Positions 54,579 through 64,000 of a DNA stretch of 64,000 nucleotides are shown here, piece after piece. Within the stretch, counting starts at the first letter, position 1. Each line of letters starts with the position of its first letter. A model generated the notes under the pieces. That model searched no databases. It was not told where the DNA came from and worked only from the letters and a program-made list of their open reading frames with translations. Made by a program: the position numbers and the translations under genes. Source of the DNA: Symsagittifera roscoffensis (lineage: Eukaryota; Xenacoelomorpha; Acoela; Convolutidae); assembly GCF_963678635.1 (NCBI RefSeq), contig NC_087069.1, positions 36,499,959 through 36,563,958 of the forward strand. The letters run 5' to 3'.

Positions 54579-57300
54579 GTGAATGATATGTGATATCTTA
54601 TGTTTAGTCGGCTAAGTGAAGCTTTTTGAGTTGGCTTATTGTCAATTTTTTAATTGAAACAAATCAACTCAGTTGAAGCATAAAAGTTGCAAGTTTAAGC
54701 AATTTGAACGCTAAAAATGAAAATTTATGAAAGTTTATGATGTTATTCCGTTTCTTTTCCTATTTCAATTTTTTCCGGTAAAATTTGAATGGTCGAATTT
54801 TTTTTCTTCTGCTCAAGTTTTGTTGGCTTAATTGCCACAACACGAAATTATGCTGGCTGGTGCTGTAAGCAATATTCATTGTAGTTGCAAGTGCAAGTGT
54901 TTTCAATGTGAATAAATTGTTTTAAACCGCATTCATAGCTCAAATTGTGTCTGCTCAAAGATTGTCGGCTTAGTTGTCTTATCACGGTTTTTTTCTGTGT
55001 CGTAAGTATCTTTCATTGAAGTTACAAGCGCAAGTGTTATTCGTTGTGACTAAAAGAGGGACTTATATTCTTCTGTTGCTAATTTAATAAGAGTTGTCTG
55101 ACATGATTGACTAAAAAGACTTTCTACCGATACTTACGAAGTTTTAAGTTTTGTTAGACTTTGTTTTTTTTCTTTTTTTTTCAGCTTGTTACTACCTATG
55201 TTTTTTATGTTTGTGTTGTATCGCAAATAATGCGAAGCTTCGCTAAACTGTGGACTCATTCAACACCCTACATGGAAAAAAGACCAAAATGGGGATCAAT
55301 TTCGACCCGGGTGATGTCGAAAAAGAAACCTGGAAATGTGATATTTCACCTCATGGTTCACAACACGAGCACACAATTTTACCACAAAACAAAAGTAGAT
55401 CAAAGATCTTAACAATTTATAAACTTTTTCAAATTTGAAAATTAGCTCATCAAATAGGTTATCAACCTACAACAGTTTGCCATGTGCTATATCTTGATGA
55501 AAAAAAAACACAAATAATTGTTGGAAGATAATTATAAAATCAAGAAAAACGAATAAAATTATAGTCAAAATGAATGAAAAATGAATAAAAATTGCGAGAA
55601 ACTTCGATACAGACAAAGTGCGATCGGAAAAAAGTCGTGTTTTGTCCGGTAAAGTCGAACAAAATCGAACCCGGACATAGTTTGACCAAAAAGTTCCAAA
55701 ATTGGCATCGCTCGACTCAAAAAGTCAAAAGGACATCATTTGATTGTTTTGGTCAAAGGACCTCAGCCCGGTAAGGTGAAACAAGTTTATTATTCAGATA
55801 TACGTTTTTTCCACATTACAGAAAATTTATTTCGTGCTTTTTGCTCAGCCACGAGATATTGTTGATAAGTCGGAATGGGTTTAAAAAGAAACCTTACGAA
55901 GAATTAATTGTTTTAAATTTCAACAATTTTTGATCAATTTTCAATAACAAACAATCTTAGTCCCCGGGTCGAGGTGCTGGATGTATGCTTCGACCGCTTA
56001 GACTAAATTTCGGTATGTTTCAACTTTCTCGACCAATTTTTGGTATATTTCGACTTTCTCAAACCAACTAAAAGTGTTCAACTTTGATCGACGCAGTTCA
56101 GAGATGTTTGGAATTTCTCGACCAAAGGTCGATATGTTTCGACGATTTTCTCGAGGGACATTCAAAAAAAATGTTTGTTCGACCCCGCATAAAAATGTTT
56201 TGACTTTCTCGCCCAAAATGGGTATGTTTCGACAGTCTCGACTTTCTCGACGAACAAATATTTCCAATTTTTTTCGATTCACCAAAGATTTGTTTGAAAT
56301 AGCTTGACCAACTATGTGATGTGTAATGATCATGTCAACTCTCTAGATTACAAAATGTGAGCTTTAATTTGAGCTGAATCTTTTATCAGTTAAATTTTGT
56401 CTGGTGGAAGAAAAACTATCGGAGCTCAGTGAAATAGCCTTTGTTTCGAACTTCAGAACAGCACGGCTCTTTGTATCGGGAAGAAATCCTGGATGTATTA
56501 GGTGAAAGCCCTCCAGGGTTGAGGTAATGTTAGACTTTGTGGTCGACCTAAAATTGCTTCTCGACCGCGGAATTTCAGTCGCAAAGTTGAAAGATAACTG
56601 AACTCAGTACAAACCAGGCAGTAAAATGATATTGCTTAATAGCCAAATAGTCTTAGCACAACTTCATCTTTTGAATTTATTTCATAAACAATAACATTTA
56701 TGCTTATTCTTTATGATAAGAAGGAGGATCGGAGATCCTAATACAATTTTGACAGCCCAAAAATTGGAATGAAACATCATAGTTTTTTGAGCTCCATGCC
56801 GTTTAGTAAAGCTATTGTGTCGTATGTAGCTTGATACTTACTAAAAATATTAATAAAGCAAATAAATGATCAACCTCAAAATAGCTCGAGTTTGAAAGAT
56901 TTAGTCACGCCTATGACTGAAAATCGGATAACCTCCCCCTGTAAATAGAACAGAACATAATTACATTTTGCGAAACGGATACTAGAGATGATTTGATGCG
57001 GGCATGATAATATCCATACCCCTTGGACTCCCTTGGTGTAAGTGGTTAAGTTTCTTGGAAGTTCAAATCGCCGTATTAAAACATGGTAAATAAAAGTGGG
57101 AACGGCATCCAAAATTAATATGTTATAGAACTTTCTGACAAAAAGCTCACAACTAGAACACCAGACATCAGAAAATCTTCCTTCTGGTGTTATACATAAG
57201 GTAACTAGTCTCCCATAACTTTCGGGAAGCCATTTCGTGGCATCCAATGAACGCAGGGGGCCGAAAATTTGGGATATGATAGATAGTGACAATTTTCATC
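54579..57300. other. Host-flank repeats, no gene
   Basis: TGT(C/T)GGCTTA(G/A)TTG(C/T)C motifs at about 54820 and 54960 repeat the phrase at 22130 on the other side of the LTR element. 55250-55310 resembles 21690-21770. A non-ATG minus frame at 56876-57292 (CITPEGRFSDVWCSSC...) is uninterrupted for 138 codons, but I recognise no family and it is left unassigned. Confidence 0.4.
56005..56265. repeat. Degenerate tandem repeat of TATGTTTCGACTTTCTCGACC
   Basis: The phrase (G)GTATGTTTCGAC, then TTTCTCGACCAAA, recurs at least seven times with drift at ~25-45-bp spacing. It resembles a decayed minisatellite and has no coding sense. Confidence 0.55.
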
Positions 57301-58842
57301 CTGTAACTCAATTTGAAGCTATTCCGAAGGTTGAACCGGAAATTTTTGGCATGGAAAAAGCACCCTTTTACGGCAATTTACGCAAAACAGTGAGCAAGGG
57401 CATATTGATTTTATGGCGGCAATAGTTTCTAGATACAAACACTGAAAAAAGTATAATCATTATTAATTTCCCTCTGGCGACTTCTTTTGCCGTTACCTGC
57501 AAGCTACCAGGAAAGGTGATAATAAACATAAAAATAGTATAACTTGGTAAGCACTGACAGGATATGGATGGAATTCAGTTGAACATACCAAACTCACAGA
57601 GAAAACCCCAAAAGTATCACAGGAAAGCAGGCCCTTTCTCCAGCTCTTGCTTTTAGAAAAAACATTCAAACGCTAAACGTGTAATAGGGCGGGAACTTGT
57701 CCCATTTAAAAGGAATAAGGACGTGAATGGATTGCAACAATAAAGTGAGTTGCAACGACAGTTTTTTGGGTTGGAGGAAAGTAAAACTGGGCGAACATTG
57801 GGTTAAACTAGGCAATGATGATTAGGTTATTAATAGCAGCTCAACTGGACCAAGGAAATTTAATCCCAGATGAAACAAGCAGTAAAATTTGTGCCGCACA
57901 GGAAGTAAGTCGTCTAAGCAAAACGAAAGGATGGGATATTTAATTACTTGTCAGAGGTAGTTTTTTGGTAAAAGTAGACGCCTAGTAGTTGAACTACGTT
58001 CCCTGATCATTAGAGTTCGGTATTGAAACAAAAAAAGGTAAGACAAGTAGAACCATGAGCTGAAGTAGCTAAATCGGCAAACGGACATCCGCCTCCCGGA
58101 ATGCTCATGGGGTAATTAAAAAGAGCTCTTGCTCGTTTGCTTATTTGAACAATACTTGGTATTGAGGTGAAAATGTACTTAGTAATTGCTGAATTCATTA
58201 AGATATCTTTTAATGAACTTGACTCCTGTAACAAGTGTTGCCACTAAAAAATTTTTTTAGCGCCTTGCGAAAGGGTACCAGTGTAAAAGTTAGGACTTGT
58301 ACAGACAATCAAAACTCTAACTGAATACAAAAATAAAAAGACAAGCATAGCAAACCTGTTTGGACATTTCACAAACACTTAGTACTAAGCTAGAGTATAG
58401 TTGGTTGTCAATTAGTTGAAAAACAATAACGTTAATGAGGCAAACAATTGAGTTTCGAAAAAAATTATTACAGTTAAAGTACATCAAAAGAATAGTTATC
58501 TCAAGGGACATTTCTTATTTTAGCAGGTCTTGTTGAGTAGTTCTGTGGAAAGGCTGTGCGTAAGAAGATAATTGCGATGCTCTAGTTAGGAAAATCAAAT
58601 AATTGAATCAACGAGTAGTTGTCTTGCAATTTGGAAGTTTCGTTCATTGATCGCGGAACCTTTCCTTTCGATAAGATTGGTAAGCCAAATTGCCCCCATC
58701 TGGATTTATAGGCAGTTGATCATTCTTGCAATCCAGAGTGTGAAGATACATCCAGAACATCAGCGATAAAAAAGGTACACCCAGTGCATTAAAGGATAAT
58801 TGCCAGCATCATAACAAATACCTAAATCTACATTGGTGCTTC
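57301..58842. other. Gene-free stretch, nothing recognised
   Basis: No supported gene, RNA or repeat boundary. Composition is somewhat less AT-rich than the rest, as in the degraded retroelement that follows, so older element remains are possible. Confidence 0.35.
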
Positions 58843-61470
58843 TTGATCGTCCATAAACAGGATTTTTGTTGCTTTACACGTGCCGCGATCGAACTCACTT
58901 TTTTTGGGGCAAAAATTAATAAAGCAGAGCGAGAATTGTTGGCCGAGGATGCGGTGGGAGCAACTAGTTACCTTTTAAACAACAGTGGATGTTCGGAGTT
59001 GAAACGATCCGATCCGACATGTTTCACTTCAATAGCTACCAGAGTTGGGTGGGTTCGTTGGGTTGCAGAAGCCAACTGATAGGAAGAAAAACGACTAGAA
59101 AAAAGTTAGGACAAGCTGGGACACTTGAAAAGTTCACGAGAATGCCAAACAACTTCAAGGAGGAACTCGGTAGCTTCCCAGAGCCTACGCTAGGGAGGAT
59201 GCTGACAGAATTGTAACAACGAATGATGACATTTCAGAGTCGAGCGGCATTTTGGGCGAAGTTCAAATGCTTTATGCAAGGAAATGAGAGAAGCCTTAGG
59301 GAGTTCCCGAGGTGAGTGGGATCACTAGGTGACGTCTCAAACAGGTGCGCCATCGAGGGACGATACAAACCGTGAGCAGTTAATTGATGGCTTATACGAT
59401 GCAGAAACACAAAGGCTACTTCTACGCGAAATAGTTACAAGTTCCAGCCAGGCGGCTGTTCCAGCACAGTCTCCGGAACTGGCGAGCAATCCTGCCAGAG
59501 TAGCAGGAGACGACAAAAATTTACCGAGAGCTGCAGGGCGTACTAGACATGTTGTATGGATCAACCAGAGACGAGTTAGAGGTTAAGGACGCACAACAAA
59601 ATTGGACGGAGCTGAAGAGATAACACACGGGTACTGATCAAAGTTTGGTTGAGCTGGGAGCTCAAATGTATTTGCAGAGTTCGCTGCAAAAAGACCTTAT
59701 AAGTGTTATGAACGGCCTTCTGACAAAAACGCAAAACTTTACGGGAATGAGGGTCAGGTTACGTTACCCCCGATTCCCATTCAGAAATTCTATACGAACA
59801 AGAACCAGCCAATGCCCCGGTAGTTGCTTCACCCTAACCTGTGTGTTAATGGTCGAAATGACCAGTCTGACAGGGGTGCTCAGTTGCGATTCAGGTAAAA
59901 TTTTTGAGTGCGATCAGACGAGTCATCTGGCAAAAGAATGCCCCCAAAGTATCTGACGCCACTTAAACTAGCGATGGCCGGGGCAGTAGAAAGACTCGAA
60001 GGGGAATTTGTCCCGGCCGTTTTCAAATTACAACAGGAAAACAGTCACCCTACGTAGAAGGCTGACGCACGCAACCCTTCAGTAGTGGAGAGACTGAGTG
60101 AGGCGAAATTAGAACACGAGCAGGTGATGTCACTATTTCATCAACTACCCCCAACATCAGTGGATAGGCATATTTTAGCGATGCGTGTGCAGATGGAGAC
60201 CAAGACACGCATCGAGCGTGCTGGTTTCAGACAGGTGATGGACGACAGTCCCAACCGGTCAGTTACAGATGCTTGCAAGAAAGGTAAATGCGTAGAAACA
60301 CTACTGGATACTGGAGTCACGACTAAACTTACCATAAGCGAAGTGGATCTTTAAAACAAGCCAGAAATAAGACCAAACCAGTGCCATTTAGAGAAAGCAG
60401 ATGGACGAGCTATGGATGCCAGCGTACGAATCACAGCCAAACTTAAATAAGGAAAAAGAGTGACGAGATTGAGGCACTAGCGGTTCTCGGGCTGAACAAC
60501 CTTTTGATCCGATCTAGAAAATAATACGAATGCTATCCCGATTTTGATGTAATCAAATGTGGACTGGACCGAGGGAAGGGTGTACGGATCTGGGCGCTTT
60601 TGCACCCAAAATTGGTTTCAAGACCAATGGCACCGCAGACTTAGGATGGCAGAGGCATCCGAACAGTGTCACTGGTCCACAGCTGTGTTAGCAGCAGTTT
60701 CCCGAGACTATTAGAAGCAAAATCGAGGACTATTGACCCAACCGACGAACTAATCGAAATGAGACCACATCAATTCACGAGGAAGACAGGGAGTTGGAAA
60801 CCAGTGAAAAGTACCCTGAGTTGTCTCTCTATATGAAGCTATGAGAAGAAGAAGACCTTCTGTCTTGGAGAACGTAGTCGCTTTCGGCGAGGTGGAGGAC
60901 GACGAGGACGAGGCTCTGAACTAGAAACGATTACCCTCTAAGGTTGCCTCAATGCAAAAAAATTAAGGCGAAGCTATCACGCAAGTGTTTTAATGCGCGT
61001 AGTTCACAGACGAAGCGCGAGACAAGCCGCCGCTCTGTACGAATCTCATCCTGAAGGAGCAAGCTATCAAATACGGACTCAAGTCGCTAGAGTACTGGTC
61101 TCGATGTATCGATTAGAACAAAAGGAGCTGAATCCTCAGCAAGATGTGGTTTCAGAGGGACAGCTCTCCACCCACATTTCTGAGGGTAGTTCGAGAGGCG
61201 GGTCGAAAAGGATACTCAAACAGCTGCCTTCATTGGAATCAAGGGAAGGACAAGTTGCAGTTGAGAAATCTTTAGCTAGAATACGGGAGTTTTCTGGTGG
61301 CCGACGATGAGAACGGAGGTGGGAAGAATTGTTCAAGGAGCCCAAGCTGTGCACACCAGTGCACAGAAGGGAAGCAGCGGTTTGCAGTGGGTCAGGCTCC
61401 ATTTGATCCGGGAATCTGTTTATCTCGGTGGCCGTTGATATCTCGGGACCAGTGAAGTTGCGACGAGCAT
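58843..61470 (+). pseudogene. Degraded gag-pol of a second LTR retroelement
   Basis: Landmarks occur in order. A gag-like phrase lies at 59231-59310 (FQSRAAFWAKFKCFMQGNE). A damaged zinc knuckle is at ~59905-59955 (FECDQTSHLAKECPQ). A protease-like ETLLDTGVTTKL sits at ~60294-60330. An integrase-like text with SVAVDISGP is at ~61420-61455. Frames change repeatedly, with many stops between them, and no RT motif is clear. The composition is more GC-rich than that of the 32-kb LTR element, so it is a different family. No LTRs were identified. Confidence 0.5.
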
Positions 61471-62152
61471 TATTTTTGTAGAACCTTTACTGGTGATACA
61501 ATAATGGTTTTCAAAGGAGAACTTGTCCTCCTCTGCTGTTGGCTGTATTCTATAAAAGTTGATATGAGGTCATTTAACCCTAGCACACCTTCATCTACTG
61601 AATTTAACTCATCAACCATAAATTTATCGCTTTAACCTTGGAATAGATTATGCACAATTTTTTTATTCTCTTGACAAGTGAAAAAAAGGTCTTCCCACTT
61701 GTGTTATAACAAAATTTACGTCACGAACTATATTCTGTTAGTTTCGTCAAAAATGTTGCAGAGCTAAGATTTCAAAAGGAAAAATAAATGTTTATGTTCC
61801 CCCAAAAAATGGCGCATCCGATTAGATTGCTTAGTTGCTATTGGTATGCCCCTCATATATGATTATTTCGAAAAGCACAATATCTATGCCTAGAAAATAA
61901 CCTAGGTTGTTTGTTGCAAATCACTGTTTTTGAATACGAATGGATTGCGTCTGCTCAGTAAATTAGCACACAAGCTTAGCTATGTGAAGAGCTTTAGAAA
62001 AAAAACACCCAATTTTTTTTAAACTATTCTGACACTTTATAATGCAGCTCTACAGTTTTTTTGGTAAGTTAAAACTTCATAATTTTTGTTATTAACTTTC
62101 ACCATCTTATGTTCTGTCGAGTGGATTATATTTTTATGATGAAGGATCATGT
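61471..62152. other. Spacer before satellite, nothing recognised
   Basis: AT-rich sequence without a supported gene. The transition into the satellite at ~62153 is abrupt, and the first unit has private variants (GGACGG, GCAGGGGTGG), as expected at an array edge. Confidence 0.4.
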
Positions 62153-64000
62153 GTAGAAAAGTATCCCATGACAGGAATCAACCCAAAGGGGTCGGACGGA
62201 AGTGTAACAGCCGAATGCTGCAGGGGTGGATGAACGTCAGGTCAGTTGTTAGTGGGTACAATTATGGTAGATGAGTCCCCAGAAGAAGCAAAAATGATTA
62301 ATAGGTCTCTAAAAGTAGAAAAGTATCCCATGACAGGAATCAACCCAAAGGGCTCGGAGGGAAGTGTAACAGCCGAATGCTGCAGGAGTGGATGCACGTC
62401 AGGTCAGTTGTTAGTGGGTACAATTATGGTAGATGAGTCCCCAGAAGAAGCAAAAATGATTAATAGGTCTCTAAAAGTAGAAAAGTATCCCATGACAGGA
62501 ATCAACCCAAAGGGGTCGGAGGGAAGTGTAACAGCCGAATGCTGCAGGAGTGGATGAACGTCAGGTCAGTTGTTAGTGGGTACAATTATGGTAGATGAGT
62601 CCCCAGAAGAAGCAAAAATGATTAATAGGTCTCTAAAAGTAGAAAAGTATCCCATGACAGGAATCAACCCAAAGGGGTCGGAGGGAAGTGTAACAGCCGA
62701 ATGCTGCAGGAGTGGATGAACGTCAGGTCATTTGTTAGTGGGTACAATTATGGTAGATGAGTCCCCAGAAGAAGCAAAAATGATTAATAGGTCTCTAAAA
62801 GTAGCAAAATATCCCATGACAGGAATCAACCCAAAGGGGTCGGAGGGAAGTGTAACAGCCGAATGCTGCAGGAGTGGATGAACGTCAGGTCAGTTGTTAG
62901 TGGGTACAATTATGGTAGATGAGTCCCCAGAAGAAGCAAAAATGATTAATAGGTCTCTAAAAGTAGAAAAGTATCCCATGACAGGAATCAACCCAAAGGG
63001 CTCGGAGGGAAGTGTAACAGCCGAATGCTGCAGGAGTGGATGCACGTCAGGTCAGTTGTTAGTGGGTACAATTATGGTAGATGAGTCCCCAGAAGAAGCA
63101 AAAATGATTAATAGGTCTCTAAAAGTAGAAAAGTATCCCATGACAGGAATCAACCCAAAGGGGTCGGAGGGAAGTGTAACAGCCGAATGCTGCAGGAGTG
63201 GATGAACGTCAGGTCAGTTGTTAGTGGGTACAATTATGGTAGATGAGTCCCCAGAAGAAGCAAAAATGATTAATAGGTCTCTAAAAGTAGAAAAGTATCC
63301 CATGACAGGAATCAACCCAAAGGGCTCGGAGGGAAGTGTAACAGCCGAATGCTGCAGGAGTGGATGCACGTCAGGTCAGTTGTTAGTGGGTACAATTATG
63401 GTAGATGAGTCCCCAGAAGAAGCAAAAATGATTAATAGGTCTCTAAAAGTAGAAAAGTATCCCATGACAGGAATCAACCCAAAGGGCTCGGAGGGAAGTG
63501 TAACAGCCGAATGCTGCAGGAGTGGATGCACGTCAGGTCAGTTGTTAGTGGGTACAATTATGGTAGATGAGTCCCCAGAAGAAGCAAAAATGATTAATAG
63601 GTCTCTAAAAGTAGAAAAGTATCCCATGACAGGAATCAACCCAAAGGGGTCGGAGGGAAGTGTAACAGCCGAATGCTGCAGGAGTGGATGAACGTCAGGT
63701 CAGTTGTTAGTGGGTACAATTATGGTAGATGAGTCCCCAGAAGAAGCAAAAATGATTAATAGGTCTCTAAAAGTAGAAAAGTATCCCATGACAGGAATCA
63801 ACCCAAAGGGGTCGGAGGGAAGTGTAACAGCCGAATGCTGCAGGAGTGGATGAACGTCAGGTCATTTGTTAGTGGGTACAATTATGGTAGATGAGTCCCC
63901 AGAAGAAGCAAAAATGATTAATAGGTCTCTAAAAGTAGCAAAATATCCCATGACAGGAATCAACCCAAAGGGGTCGGAGGGAAGTGTAACAGCCGAATGC
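62153..64000 (+). repeat. 162-bp tandem satellite, 11+ units, running off the window
   Basis: The unit length is 162 bp (for example, GAGTCCCC ends at 62280 and 62442). Units are nearly identical. 162 is 54 codons, and one frame reads GTIMVDESPEEAKMINRSLKVEKYP... through each unit. A single variable base makes TGC or TGA at the unit end, so some units are joined and others stopped. Shared private variants (GTCATTTGTTAG at 62727 and 63861; GTAGCAAAATATCCC near 62799 and 63933) are 1134 bp apart, exactly seven units, suggesting a higher-order repeat. It is probably not a gene, although its coding-like frame hints at origin from one. Confidence 0.92.

Noticed and set aside
56876-57292. 138-codon minus-strand frame
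   Set aside because: No ATG start, no recognised family and no conserved context; kept only as an unassigned note.
62246-63691. Repeated 103- and 157-codon frames as genes
   Set aside because: They are two or three satellite units joined where a TGA happens to be TGC. No gene signals are visible.

Overview
The window is AT-rich animal DNA, probably from an invertebrate. Several features point to this: an alpha-carbonic-anhydrase-type gene, AATAAA poly(A) signals, short introns with T-rich acceptors, a jockey/CR1/L1-type LINE, an env-bearing Ty3/gypsy-like LTR element, hAT-like MITEs, tRNA-like SINE pieces and a long tandem satellite. A nematode would fit the splice-site style, but I cannot prove the phylum from this sequence. 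Almost everything here is mobile or repetitive. Only one gene, at 9.6-11.2 kb, looks like an ordinary host gene.

Layout. 1-5990: the decayed right half of a giant terminal-inverted-repeat (TIR) element, itself hit by a 0.9-kb non-LTR insertion with a 14-bp target duplication. 8.2-12.1 kb: a carbonic-anhydrase-related gene (minus strand) with a long Glu-rich tail, lying among four copies of a ~200-bp hAT-like MITE. 13.6-15.5 kb: small inverted and direct repeats, including a near-symmetrical 236-bp fold-back element. 16.2-20.9 kb: two polyadenylated retroelements tail to tail; the minus-strand one is a full LINE with intact ORF1 and ORF2. 22417-54573: one LTR element bounded by ~400-bp LTRs (TG...CA) and a 5-bp duplication GAACC. 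It carries broken gag, protease-RT-RNase H-integrase and env-like genes plus an unrecognised ~600-codon reading frame after env. Nested in its 3' pol region, at about 32080-46125, is a second and better preserved copy of the giant TIR element. 54.6-58.8 kb: degenerate repeats. 58.8-61.5 kb: remains of another gag-pol element. 62153 to the end: a 162-bp satellite with signs of a 7-unit higher-order repeat.

The most interesting object is the giant TIR element. It is about 14 kb long, with inverted arms of 3.2-3.8 kb plus a ~0.6-kb outermost block. No transposase, polymerase or integrase is visible. The arms hold a small zinc-finger gene. The ~6.4-kb unique centre holds five small genes, and three of them read by eye as tandem or single PC4 (p15 coactivator)-like beta-beta-alpha units, a single-stranded-DNA-binding fold. 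Two of the central genes are divergently transcribed from a shared ~215-bp promoter that is also recognisable in the decayed copy at the start of the window. Element family, mode of movement and the PC4 assignment are inferences that need profile and structure searches.

Order of events implied by nesting: the LTR element inserted first, then the TIR element landed inside it. The right outer end of the TIR element was later lost together with some LTR-element sequence. Both LTR-element coding halves carry stops and frameshifts, so this copy is not autonomous.
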